Positions 44,011-55,470 of a stretch of DNA of 64,000 nucleotides are shown here, piece by piece. Positions within the stretch are counted from its first letter, which is position 1; every line of letters begins with the position of its first letter. The notes beneath the pieces are model-generated. The model made no database searches and was not told where the DNA came from. It saw only the letters and a program-made list of their open reading frames with translations. Made by a program: the position numbers and the translations under genes. This stretch comes from Dryas octopetala (Eukaryota > Streptophyta > Magnoliopsida > Rosales > Rosaceae): positions 12,259,271-12,323,270 of the forward strand of contig OY992834.1 in NCBI GenBank assembly GCA_963921425.1. The letters run 5' to 3'.

Positions 44011-45756
44011 CTATTTTTGAATACAGAGCTTACGGCCTGATATGATTGTCCTAATGGATACAGTGAGGGAGACAACGAGGACAACAAATCCGAGTATAGT
44101 TGCACTACCTGTCCAAAGATCCTTGAAGTAAACTTGTCTCAGGGTTGCCACATGACGGTTCCAAAAGTTCTGATAGTGCTTATTAAGCTGATCACAGACA
44201 TTAACATAGCAGGATTGATCCTCCATAATATTCTCACAGAGGCTATTAATCAGCTTCGCCACAGCTTTGTTGCTGCCCAGCATGTTAATGATAACTTTGC
44301 TCTCAACCAAGAAATTCACATCTTCCACAGTGTCCACCAGTTCATCCATCAGCAGGAAGTAATTGCAGATAGAAGCCTCGTTCGGGTAGAGAAACTGCTC
44401 CAAGGCCATGACGTTCCGCATAATGCATTCTGTCTCGTCCTTGACACAGAATGGCGTAAGCCTCAAGTATATGTTTCTAAAACATGCCAAGGTTAACTTA
44501 TGATCATCATCTACTTTTATGAAAAAGCCCGCATATTGATCTTCTTCTTTTTTTTTGGCGAAGCAGCATGATCTTGTTTTTTTTCTTGGCGAAGCTGCAT
44601 GATCTTCGTTATTAAGTGGCCTAAACTTCACCCCTGCTGCCCTCAGCTGTTTTACAACATATATATTTTTGATAGGGGTATTAGTACTCATATCTAACTT
44701 ATCTTTCCACTCCATTTTTCCTTCTGGTCCTTCTGGTTCTGGACATAGAAAATATCTTACCAAATCAGTGAAATGTTTCGGTTTTACTCCTTGCTTGATG
44801 GGTTTTCCCGTCCACTGATTTTTAAAGAATGTAAAGGAAAGCTTATGAAAGGGATGATCATTAATAAAAGGTTCGGCGGCTTTGGAATTGAAAATGTGTA
44901 TAGAATGATCTTGCGAAGGCTCACGATCGGTACTGCTGTGTCTACCGGCCTGACAACGGGAGCAAGGAAAGCAATGCTGGAAGCATGGCAACCAGCAGGA
45001 ATGCTGCTCATCATGATTGGTACTCCTCTGTCTATGGACCTGTCCTTGTACTTGGTTTTTGCTTGGTTTGGCAAAGTCGTATAGCCCTTGAAGAAGAGAA
45101 TAAGGAAGCTGATTTTCAAACAGCATCAGATCCTGCTCTATAGCTTTCCTCAGCCATGGCGATCTTAATATGTAATCATTCTCAAGATTCTTATGATTCT
45201 CATGATTCTCTGTTTCTGAGTTCACCAAAAAGAGCTCAATGATGAAGCAGGCATCAACGACAATTATGTCTACGAGGTTGATTTTGTTGTCAAGCTCAAT
45301 GGTCCCTGCATAACAACAAAGAATGTTTTCTTGATGAACCTCGATGAAGTGTTTTAGTTTATCCTTGCTCTTCCCACAACGCACAGAAAAATTCTCATAG
45401 TAGATTTTCTTATGTGTTTCCATGTCCTCGAGTTCTGGTTTGCCGTGGTGGAAAGGTCCTATTGAAAGTAGCTGAGGAGTGTAGGCGGCTTCATTTACTT
45501 TGCGGAGTTTGCTGGGAACCCTGTAGATACACCACTTGTCAAGCTGCAGGCCTTCTTGTTCACTCTCACTTTTGTGATCCGTTGTCTGTGAATTCAGCTT
45601 TCGCCTGGTGTCAATGAAACTACAATCAGTACCAAAGGAAGTACAAAAATATTTAGCTGTAACAATGTTTTTGTTTAGTAGAACTGTAGAAGTAATTTCG
45701 CAATTGCTGCTAAGTATGTTTCTAGCAGAGAATTCACCTTTGTTTTGTTCATCCAT
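44011..45756 (-). CDS. DUF247 (UPF0481) membrane protein, unit 5, 581 codons
   Basis: Open copy with all DUF247 blocks: WCIYRVPSKLRK (from about residue 75), SIGPFHHG, FENQLPYSLLQ, a Cys-rich insert (CFQHCFPCSRCQ), LRAAGVKFRP, RNVMALEQF and a C-terminal hydrophobic helix near residues 550-572. It is a mosaic. The N-terminal stretch and the part after about residue 345 (EPEGPEGKMEWKDKLD onward) are closest to unit 1. The middle (LVNSETENHEN through STDREPSQDHSIHIF) is closest to units 3 and 4. A short segment (KLSFTFFKNQWTGKPI) differs from all the others. In the lysine linker the A run is broken by a G (SPRKKTRSC). The start is the first ATG in frame, with the same doubt as in unit 3. Confidence 0.9.
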   Translation of the reverse strand: MDEQNKGEFSARNILSSNCEITSTVLLNKNIVTAKYFCTSFGTDCSFIDTRRKLNSQTTDHKSESEQEGLQLDKWCIYRVPSKLRKVNEAAYTPQLLSIGPFHHGKPELEDMETHKKIYYENFSVRCGKSKDKLKHFIEVHQENILCCYAGTIELDNKINLVDIIVVDACFIIELFLVNSETENHENHKNLENDYILRSPWLRKAIEQDLMLFENQLPYSLLQGLYDFAKPSKNQVQGQVHRQRSTNHDEQHSCWLPCFQHCFPCSRCQAGRHSSTDREPSQDHSIHIFNSKAAEPFINDHPFHKLSFTFFKNQWTGKPIKQGVKPKHFTDLVRYFLCPEPEGPEGKMEWKDKLDMSTNTPIKNIYVVKQLRAAGVKFRPLNNEDHAASPRKKTRSCCFAKKKEEDQYAGFFIKVDDDHKLTLACFRNIYLRLTPFCVKDETECIMRNVMALEQFLYPNEASICNYFLLMDELVDTVEDVNFLVESKVIINMLGSNKAVAKLINSLCENIMEDQSCYVNVCDQLNKHYQNFWNRHVATLRQVYFKDLWTGSATILGFVVLVVSLTVSIRTIISGRKLCIQK

Positions 45757-45973
45757 AATATTAGAGGGATCTAAAAGTTTTTTTGGAAGAATGCTAGATA
45801 TTTTCTCTTCTCCTGCCTCAAATGTACTTTCATAATTAGAAACATTTATTTTTTAGGTTACCCTTTAAAGGTAATTTATGTAAAAAATTAACCAAATTGA
45901 ATATCATTTAGTTATTTAATTGTTTTCATATAAAAAGATGGTGAATATTGTAACTAGAGAAAAATTTATAAAC

Positions 45974-46563
45974 AAGACACATAATTTGATGGTTGTTTCA
46001 TTTCAGGACATTAATTTTGCTTTGTGTTAATGAAGGACACATAATTTCATTTTGTGTCAATTAAGGACTATTTTTTTTTTTCAATTTTTATCTTAATTTT
46101 GGCCCGACGTTGGACCCATCAAACTCCACCAAATTCAGAAAAATTATACTGGGTTTAAAGATATTCATCTCTTCTTTACAACCATATAAAAATCACCCAA
46201 ATCGGATCTCTATAACTCCAGATAATCGGCCCCAAAGTAGGGTACCCGAAACTGTCCGATTTTCCAAATTTTTTCTCAGATGTCCGATTAGATAGTTTCA
46301 GATACCTTACTTTTGAGCCAATTATCTGGAGTTGTAGATGTCTGATTTGAGTAATCTTTATATGGTTGTAAAGAGGAGATGTATAGCTTTAAACCAAGTA
46401 TAAGTTTGCTACATTAGGTGGAGTTTTGATGGATCCAATGTCTAGCCAAAGTTGAGATAAAAAAGGATCCTTAATTGACATAAAATAAAAGCATGTGTCC
46501 TTCATTAACACGAATTAAAATTAATATCCTGAAATGAAACAACTATTAAAGTATGTGTCTTTT
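45974..46563. repeat. Foldback element, about 590 bp
   Basis: The left end AAGACACATAATTTGATGG is answered by the inverse of AAAAGACACATACTTTAAT on the right. Arms extend about 280 bp each (GTTTCATTTCAGGA, GTGTTAATGAAGGACACAT, AATTATCTGGAG motifs). It sits in the DUF247 5' flank of unit 5 at a point uninterrupted in units 1 and 3. One end of the same family lies near 24950-25065. Confidence 0.75.
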
Positions 46564-46747
46564 AGTTATCTAACTGTATATCTTTTATGGTGTCATGAAT
46601 TCACTCCTTATACATAATTATTTATGATTTTAACATGTAAGTAGATGACATAATATGTGTATATGCTACTAACCATGCATTGAATAATTTTTATCAAACA
46701 ATACATGGTAAAATGAAAGTCATATTTGTTTGAAAAACAATACATGC

Positions 46748-46836
46748 CTGGCAGTGGGAGACGTGGGGGTAGACGTGGGGGGATGGGGGTGGTCGACCAT
46801 CTTGTCAGTCATCGACTTCTTCATCGTTTTCTTTCT
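46748..46836 (-). other. Candidate leader exon 2, unit 5 (GC donor)
   Basis: Same block as in units 1 and 3, with the CCAG|GCATGT donor and ACTTACACAG acceptor kept. It has an internal duplication (AGACGTGGGG) and a deletion that make it 89 bp instead of 102. A length change that is not a multiple of three suggests a noncoding leader. Confidence 0.45.
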
Positions 46837-47189
46837 CTGTGTAAGTGCAATGCAACCTATACATCATGAGAAATAGCTTTCGATAGGTAACACAAAATTC
46901 AAATTAATGACCATCTCTAGCTAATTACAGCATTTGGTTTATAAAATGCAAAATAAATCAGCATTGCCTGGTAACAAGCATGTATTGTTCAGTGTTGTTC
47001 CCTTGTAGCCTGCGCGCGCTATTCACCCAAAAAACAAATTTAGAATTGATCAGTGAGGTATTTGGTTTTTAATCGTACATACAAAAGAAATTAACAATCT
47101 GAAACATGTATAAATCAGCATTCAGAGATTCTTTTTTTAATAAAATAAAACTTTATTTCTTATAAATTATAGATGAAGACGGGGGTGTT

Positions 47190-47500
47190 TTAAAATTTAT
47201 AAAAAAATCTTTTTTAATCATAATAAGTTATAAGAAAATTATTTTAATTTATAATAAAGTCCTTTTAATTTATAAAAAAATCTTTTTAATTCATAATAAA
47301 GTATTTCCCCAATATCTATATAAGAGATAATTAGGCTTAAGTCCTTTCGAAAAACAGTTTTTAGATGGAGACCGGGAGTATTTTAAAATTTATAAAATTT
47401 TTTTTTAATTCATAATAATTTATAAAAAAAATCTTTTTAATTCATAATAAAGTCCTTTTAATTTATAAGAAAATTTTTTTAATTCATAATAAAATCATTC
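47190..47500. repeat. AT-rich tandem repeat
   Basis: Irregular repeats of AATCTTTTTAATTCATAATAA-type sequence, about 33-40 bp apart, interrupted by a unique stretch near 47330-47380. Confidence 0.55.
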
Positions 47501-48181
47501 TCCAATTTAAAGGGTATTTCCTCTCCTAGAGTGTAGAGTGAGTTTTGTAGAGGCTGCATGTTAGGTTTTAACTCTGAGATTTTGGGCCAAAATCTCAGAA
47601 CCTAACATAAAGCCGTCAAAGAAGAAAAATAAAAAGACTTAATTAAAAACCCTAAATTACTACCGATCTTAATCTAAAAAAAATTCATAAAATGAACTAA
47701 ACTCTAAGTTTCCCTATATAATTATATATATTATTTGTGTATATTATGTGACATACATTGAATCGGCCATTGAATCTTATATAAGTCGTTCTAAATTCTT
47801 ATATTTCTGCATGCATTATCTGACATGATTGATCTAAAACCGTTACAATGTCCAAAGAAAAAGTTCCTAGCTAACTGATTTCCAAAAATTAAGTTTGCAT
47901 CTGATGGAGGACCATCTACCTTCAACTGATTCTGTTAGCTAGCTCCATCGGTATATTTTTCTTTTTTCTCATTTCCTATCTCAGCCGAAGGAAAAAAAAC
48001 TTTCTTTGTTTTCAGACTAGAAAATTAAGAAAAAAAACAGAGAGAGAGAGAGAGAAAAGAAGAAGAAGAAGAAGAAGAGGCTGCAAATTGAATATATAAT
48101 TAACTTGGCCGGGACTGACTTCATACTCAAAAATGAAAATTTATGAAGCAAAATTTAGCAAAAATGAGTGAAGAAAAGAAC

Positions 48182-48250
48182 CTGCAAGTTTATGATCTGG
48201 CGGGAGGTTCTGGAATCTGGAGTGGAGTCCAGTCGAGCACACACACTACC
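48182..48250 (-). promoter_or_regulatory. Leader exon 1, unit 5
   Basis: The minus strand carries a GACTCCACTCCAGATTCCAG-like leader ending AACTTGCAG|GTTCTTT, upstream of the candidate leader exon 2 at 46748-46836. Confidence 0.4.
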
Positions 48251-48609
48251 ACACTCGTCCTATTATTGACTTGGATACAGAGATGTTTATAACTTTATAG
48301 GAAGACTTGGCTCGGATAACGAGATTTTTATATTGAACTTAATATTTGGGCTCCATCTAGCACCAAATACCACATATGTCATCGTGGACCAGCACTATTG
48401 TTTGGCCAATTTTCAAATAGGTCAAGTTAGTATATTATTAAAGTACTTCAGCTTTTGGGTTAGCAACAAAAAAAAAAAAAAAGTACTTTAGCTTTGGGAC
48501 CCCATCCCCACCAAAGCAAAAAATGTACTTTTTTTTTTTTTGTAATCTTTTGATGATTGCAAAAGAAGGTTACACTTTTTGTGCCCCGAAATAAAATGTG
48601 GGATATTTT

Positions 48610-48985
48610 TTATTTGGACGGATATGTGATATTTTATTTTTTATATAAGTTTTTAATAGTTTATTTCATAGAGGATTTAAACGATTTGAATTGTCTATTT
48701 TTTAGGTTTTATTAAAGGATTATTTTTGTATTTTTAAATTAGGTAAATTATAAATTATTTATCTACAAAGATTAAATGGTTAATATTTTACGTGTTTATT
48801 TTGTTGACCATTTAATATTTGTAAGTAAATAGTTTCTAATTTATCTAATTTTTTGCAAAAATAATTCTATAATAAAGACCTAAAAATAAACGATTCGGAT
48901 CATTAAAATCTTATATGAAATGGCCCTATTAAAAATTTGTATTAAGATTTGTGTCAAAAATAAAATATCATGTATCTTTTTTGAT
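48610..48985. repeat. Foldback element, about 375 bp
   Basis: AAACGATTTGAATTGTCTATTTTTTAGG on the left is mirrored by CCTAAAAATAAACGATTCGGATCATT on the right around a centre with ATTAAATGGT. It belongs to the ACCGTTCATTTTT foldback family. Confidence 0.65.
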
Positions 48986-49962
48986 TAGCCAATTTTTTTT
49001 TAATGGTAAATTTATAACTTCGTCAATATTATTAATAATATAATGATGTAACAACATGATGGCTCTACATTGAAATAATTGAGTATGCCTATTTTGTCGT
49101 TTTGCATAAAAACTTGGATTTGTCACATCACCAAATCGTCAACAAAATTTGCCTTGATTGCAAACTTAAAGTAATTTGATTAAAACCTTTTCAACCATAT
49201 ATACTAAAATAAAAATTGATCAAATCCAAAAGACTACAAGTGTAATTTGCCCTATTATGTAAAATGGTCCACGAAATGTCACTTAAGTCCCATTTTGATA
49301 TAAATCGTCAACTCTATTATATTTTCTGTAAATTTTAGGGGGTAAGTCATCCACCAACTTCAACTTACCTTTCCCAACTTCTTTTCTCTCTAAGAAAATC
49401 TAGAACTTTATAATTATTACTAACTCTACTTTAAATAAATGAAATTTTACATATATGTGTTCACTTTCTAGAGAGACAATTGGAGAAGGTAAGTTGAAGT
49501 GGGTGAACAATTTTATCCCTAAAAATTGACAGAAAATTTAGTAGGGTTGATAGTTTGGATAAAAATGGGACACGACTGATATTTCGTAAACCATTTTGAT
49601 ACAAAATTCGTTCGTGAACCAAATTGAGATTTTGAAAGAATTAGTAGACCAATGGTGCAATTAAGTTGATTAGCCATCTATATATATATATATATATATC
49701 CTAGTTAGCATTTTTTATAATTTCTTTTATACCCTTAACCACATGTCAGACATTTTTTCATTGTTTGAACTTTTTTTTAAACTGTTGTTTTTTACTTTTT
49801 AAATTAATAAGCTATTATTTGCACTTCAAAAATGACTATTTGCACTCTTCTTGTGGGAGAGCATCAAGGAATGTGAAATAATAATTTTGGAATGCATTTA
49901 TGATTTCCCTTAAATTATGGTGCTTTTAATGCTAATTCATTGTTCTTTCCTTCTTTGTACCA

Positions 49963-51594
49963 TGGTGGTCCTGCAATAATAAATAACCACAATAATTATT
50001 CTACAAACAAAAATGCATGCAAAATTAAAGAAAATACTTATTCCACATAACAAAAACATACTGTATTGCAAAATAATTCATTTACAAACAATATGGAAAA
50101 TTATATAAATTAATAAAGAACCTACAATTAAGAAGGTAAAAAACTGCCAAAGAACCTAACGCAAACCTATTATAAAATATGCAACTAGGAATCTACAACT
50201 ACACTAACGAATTTTCCATTAACTCATATTTCTATTAATTTATGTACTTTTTCTTTAAGAGAGTAATGTGTTTATTAATGAACCTACAATAGAAGTTAGT
50301 CACCTACACCAACAATTGGAAATATACAACAAAGAGCGTAGACCAAAGTATGAAGACTGGTTCATGAAGCCTACACTTTTGGGATGTCCAAAGGCCGAGG
50401 AGGGGGCTGTTTGTACCAATATTTTCAGGTGGCGTAAAATTAGCCCAAAGGTGAAGCCAGCCCATGTCTAAAGCCCAAATTCAAGACCCGTGCAATCATC
50501 TGGTGAAAAGATCTCGGCTATTCCAAGCTAAGAGGGTCAATGAAGTGTAAAGCTAGACTAGCTAGTAATGCAAAGCCACGTGGATTCACGAAGATGCAAA
50601 AAGCTGGACTGCAACTGTCAAAAAGGGATAAGTACAAAGTCGCAGGGGTGTTTAGCGCCACCCACGTGTTGGCCATCCGAGAGAAGTACCTAGGGTTTTG
50701 GGATCCCAATTCAAGTATAAATACAAAGCTACAGCCAATCAATGTGACTCCTTTCCAAAACACACACAAAAAACTCATATTCATTCTCTGAAAATTCTCT
50801 GCCAAATGACTTGACCATTCACTTTGTCTATTTTTTGCGTTTGAGTTAATACATTGATCTTATTTCTTTTATTACAACTTTGTTCGTTCTCACACATTTA
50901 ATAGCCTTATTTACAACTTTTCTCATTGCATTTATTTATGGAATTTAATGTATTTCCTCATTAAAAATTAATCAAGAAAACATTTACTTTCTCAATCTTA
51001 AACATTTATTACCAGTTCATTTTCATTTCTTTTCTTGAATTTTACAATCTTTATTTGTAACTTATGATTCCAATGAACACTCTTTTCAGATCTGGATCTT
51101 GAGATAGTTAATTTCTTTAATTTTGATGTATTTACTTATCTTATCTTGCTTGATTACTCACCAAAAACAATATGAACACATCTTAACCTAAACAAGAACT
51201 TTTAGCACTCAAGTCCTGAAATGTTCAGGCATAGAAAAGAACCAAGAACAAACATCTGATTTCCTTTGTTTTATTTTATATCATTTTGATTTTTACAATT
51301 TTTTCAAGTACAATTCTTACTTGGAGGCACGTCCCTTTTTTCAGATAAAATAATGATATGGACCCAATTTTAGCCCAATTCATGAGCGAAGCATTTTTGT
51401 CCATAACAGGGGCCTTGTTCATTATAGTGTTATTGTTTCATTTCCAAGCTTGCACACATATTCAAAATCTACTTCAGCATCTCTGATTGTGGAAATTTGT
51501 TTGATTTATGATAGCTATTTCTTTCTAATTTCTTTGGTGTAACTTTTGGGGAGTAATGAATGGAACAAACGTTAATTTAGGATATAGCCCATTC
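49963..51594. mobile_element. Unclassified 1.6-kb insertion
   Basis: The left segmental copy is continuous where this stretch interrupts the right copy (CTTTGTACCA before, AAATAAACTTTAGGGAG after). Inside, a TATAAATACAAAGC promoter-like motif at about 50717 and a GC-richer 50380-50720 region resemble an LTR-type regulatory region, and a 67-codon frame at 50268-50471 is open. I see no primer-binding site, no terminal repeats and no recognisable protein domain, so the class is open. Confidence 0.4.
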
Positions 51595-52024
51595 TCAAAT
51601 AAACTTTAGGGAGTAATTTAGGCGTAATGAAGGTGCCATAATTATAGTAGTTTAATGAATTCCTGTAATTTAGGGATTTATCGGAATGAGAAATTTTAAA
51701 AAAATAATTATTTAATGATACAATTTGTAAATAGTAGGGGATTGATGGAATAAGGGTTTTTTTTTAAAAAGTCCATTTCATAAAATAGACTGTTTTTAAG
51801 GCTCAACCGCTACAGTGAAATACTGTAGCGACCCACTATTTTACTGTAGCGGCCCACGTTAACAGAACAACAGTAGCGGCGTTACTGTAGCAGTGCACTG
51901 TAGCGCTACAGTTTTGTTAGCTATTTTCAATTTTTTACTTTGCAAAAAAACTTAAAAACAAGGCAACTTATACAAATCATAAATCCACTTACATATATAT
52001 AAATATACAATCATAGCCACACTT

Positions 52025-52480
52025 ATATATTGTTACTGACAAACAGTAACAACCATAGTCTCCACTTACGTATTGTTACTAAAAAAAAGTGACAACCATA
52101 ACCCTCACTTATATATTGTTACTGACAAGTAGTAACAACTATAGCCCCACTCACATATTGTTACTGCTTGTCAGTAACAATTATAGCCTACTTATATATT
52201 GTTATTGACAAGCTGTAACAACTATAGCTCCCACTTATATATTGTTACTGACAAGTAGTAACAACCAGATATAACCTCACTTACATATTGTTACTGCTTG
52301 TCAGTAACAATCATAGTCTCACTTATATATTGATATTACTTGTTAGTAATAATCATAGCCTCACTTACATATTGATACTATTTGTCAGTAACAACTATAG
52401 TCATCACTTATATATTGTTACTGATAAGCAGTAACAACTATAGCCCCTACTTATATATTGTTATTGACAAGTAATAATAC
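52025..52480. repeat. Minisatellite of palindromic 42-bp units
   Basis: About eleven units of TATTGTTACTG..CAGTAACAA plus a CATAGCC.CACTTATA linker. Each unit can fold into a hairpin with 7-bp or longer stem GTTACTG/CAGTAAC and a 5-base loop. Units 3, 5, 6, 10 and 11 have the loop as ACAAG or a variant. Units 4, 7, 8 and 9 carry CTTGT or a variant, the reverse complement. It lies in a 1.6-kb insertion with CTACAGTA-type motifs near 51810-51910. Confidence 0.85.
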
Positions 52481-52700
52481 CTGAATAACACATACAATGT
52501 ATAAATTCGAAGCAGAATTCAGGTCGTATTAGTTCTCCATCTTCAAAGTGAGATCCAGCTGGAAAAAAAAAAAAAAGTTTGTTCAGCTAAAGAAAACAGT
52601 AACAACAACTATCATATAAATTCAAGAAAATAGAAAATAGATATATAAATATATATATAATGATATAACAACCACCAAATGGGCACCAGAAAATAGATAG

Positions 52701-52731
<31 letters not shown>

Positions 52732-54224
52732 ATGAAAACTCACGGACACGGTAAAAAGTAGATAGATATATTGTAACAAAAAAAAAAAAAGATAGATATA
52801 TGAACCGTGAAAAGTCATAGACATAGGGGAATTTATGGCTCCAGGAAGAAAGGTACCAAATGTGTCTTTTCTAGTTATAATGGGGGGTCTGATGTAGTGA
52901 AGAAAAGTAGTTAGTAAGTTGGATGGAACTGAGTAGCTAGCAGCTGGCTTTTGAAGGGCCAGAAAATAGTGCATGAGAAAATAATTAAGAAGAAAGAAAA
53001 AGAGGATATATAATAGCGATGGTTAAGGCTTCGTGAGCCATTTTATGAATGTGATATAAAGCCAGTGCTTAGTGAATTAATGAAGGATGTACTGTATGTC
53101 ACTGAGGAGAGAGAAATCAGATAGGGAGTACTGGGAGAGAGACGGAGATGATGGAAAAGTTATAACGTGGATCGGGTAGGTAGTGTGTGGGTTTACTTAT
53201 AATTAAATTTAAACAGCTGGACCAAAAAAGGAATGGCTGCCCAAAATCATTACATGGCAACTTACATGGCATTCATATATTAGATACTAAAAAATAAAAA
53301 GAAAAATTCAAAAAAGAAAAGAAAAACTTTGTCCAATAAAGTAATGACACGTCAGATGGTATAAAAATGTGGTATAAGAATGTGGTAAGTATAGCATTAT
53401 TCAAATCCTTATCTTATATTATTATTCTATGTGAATAAACAAATAAATAATAAAATAATATTTATATTTATATGTATAAATCAGAAATTAAGATAGGATA
53501 ACTACATGGTTATTTTATTGTTTTTACACAAGGTATTGTAGCTACAGTATGAATATATACAGCAAGCGCGTACAGGTTGCTATTTGTAGTGTTTAACTAA
53601 AGTTTGAAATTATCATTGTAAATTAATCTTTTGCATATATGAAGTCTAAAGGTAATTATTAGCTTATAAGTGCTACGGATCTTAACTTTTTTTTCAAACT
53701 TTTTTTTTCTTAACTTATATTGTATTCATACATTAGACATTAAAAAAATAAATAAATAAAAATCTTGTCCAATAAAAAAAAAATTGAGACTCTTAGCAGT
53801 TCCCTTATTAACTAATACAATTAGCAAATTGTTCAAGCTTCCACCTAGAAGCTTTTGCTACCAACCAAGTGTAGAAACTAAGAACCACTCAATAGACTTG
53901 CTGAGGTATATGTGAAGTAAGCTTGCTTATGTGTAGAAACGGATCGATCAAGGACCAAGTGTAGTGACAGATTAAGATGCCTCTTTGTTTTGAGAAAAGG
54001 AAAGATGGGTTACTCCCTTATCCTTACAATTACCCAGCCAATCGCCCTCATCCTTACAACGAAATAGTCTCTCTCTCTCTCTTTATTTATCAAATAAATA
54101 GTTGACCGTTTGGTTTCTTTATACATATAAATACTTGCCTATTCATTAAACTAAAGTATATATACATACAAAAACCTCTTATAGCTAATTGGTGAATAAG
54201 ATAATACAGAGCTAATCACCCTTT
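52481..54224. other. Remainder of insertion and end of segmental duplicate
   Basis: AT-rich with (TA)n near 52700-52727. Near 53360-53400 a terminus-like GGTATAAAAATGTGGTATAAG motif resembles, in inverse, the stretch at 58985-59030. From about 53430 the sequence matches 40190-40560. No gene. Confidence 0.4.
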
Positions 54225-54535
54225 TGGGTCTATTATACAACGTAATCTCATAATTTGAATCGTTTATTTTTTGGATTTCCAATCATATATCATCATTGCA
54301 AAAAATCATTCAAATAAAAAATTATTTAGTCATTTGATTATCATCACAATCATATCAATGTTTATGAAAAAAATTATGTTCATATATTTATTTGAACACA
54401 ATTAGATTAAAGTTGATTATAGATTTTTTTTATTTTATTTCAAGAACGATCATTGAATGAGGATTTAAAAATGAACAGTTCGGATTATGAGATCGTATTG
54501 TGTAGTGGGCCCAAAATGGTACGTGGTTAGTATTA
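54225..54535. repeat. Foldback element, about 310 bp
   Basis: CTTTTGGGTCTATTATACAA and AATCTCATAATTTGAATCG on the left are mirrored by CGGATTATGAGATCG and TTGTGTAGTGGGCCCAAAAT on the right. Arms are about 120 bp. Confidence 0.7.
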
Positions 54536-55094
54536 TATTATCTTACTAACTGGTTAGTTCTATAGCGCTACTGATCTATCTATCTATTACATATAAAGAA
54601 GAAAAAAAATAGTAGAATAAGAAGAGGGAAGGAAAAAAAGAAGAAAAAAAAAAGAAAGAAAAAAGGAAAAGAGAGAGAGAGGGTCACCGACAAGTGGTGG
54701 GATCGACCGGTGGGGTGGCTAGGTGGGAGTCGAGGAAGGAGGGAGGGTGGTGTCGGGTAGCTGGGTTTCAGGATTTATTTTTAATAATAATTAAAGAAAA
54801 AAAAACAAAATATTTGAGAGAAAAAAAATTTGTGTAGGGTTATTTTGTTAGAAACTCCCCTCCTTTAATTAAGGAGGACAAAAGTCCTTAAAGTTCCCGA
54901 AATCAACAAGATAAAAGGTTTATTTTCTTTTTTAATTACTGGGCATACACATTTCATTTGAGGCGTGTGTGGGCGCTCGGTGTCTCTCTATTTTTTTTCT
55001 TGAATATTGCCATTGTCGGTAGTAATTATTACTACATAACAGTCACATTAACGCACACTGAGTTAGAGAGTTTACAACCATATTACAGTCATGA
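54536..55094. other. Spacer with purine-rich tract
   Basis: A GA-rich tract at about 54595-54685 is followed by a G-rich patch (GGTGGGAGTCGAGGAAGG) resembling the inner arm of the foldback MULE at 13005-14239. No gene. Confidence 0.4.
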
Positions 55095-55470
55095 GAAACA
55101 GGGAAAATTGTCATTTTGCTCCTTAGACTATTGCACTTGTATCAATTTGCTCCTTAGACTTTTAGTTTGAAAAATTAAGATACTTGATTTTTCAATTTTA
55201 CCAATTGAGGTAATTCCGTCAATTTATTTGGTAAATTGATACATGTGATAGACACGTCACTACTATTTTTTCTTTAATAAGGACCCTTCGTGATGAGTAT
55301 TTGACTTTGTGAAACGAATCCGATGGAAAGTGAGCAAATTGACGAAATTACTTCAATTGACAAAATTGAAAAGTCAAATACCTTAATTTTTCAAATTAGA
55401 AATTTAGAGAGTAAACTGATATAAATGCAATAGTCTGAAAATCAAAATGACAATTATCTTTGAGAAAACT
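55095..55470. repeat. Foldback element, about 370 bp
   Basis: AATTGTCATTTTGCTCCTTAG...CTATTGCACTTGTATCA is mirrored by TGATATAAATGCAATAG...CAAAATGACAATT. Arms are about 160 bp. GAGAAAC and GAGAAAAC flank the two sides, a possible imperfect target duplication. Confidence 0.7.

Larger units (their letters stand above)
47850..54000. repeat. Segmental duplication, right copy
   Basis: Matches 36600-40560 in order. Extra DNA relative to the left copy lies at about 48610-48985 (foldback), 49963-51594 and 51760-53400. The foldback shared with 38039 is truncated here. Confidence 0.75.

Noticed and set aside
6331-45756. A self-incompatibility locus
   Set aside because: DUF247 genes are linked to S and Z loci in grasses, but no partner gene of such a system is visible here. 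Tandem DUF247 clusters are common in plants, so the role cannot be claimed.
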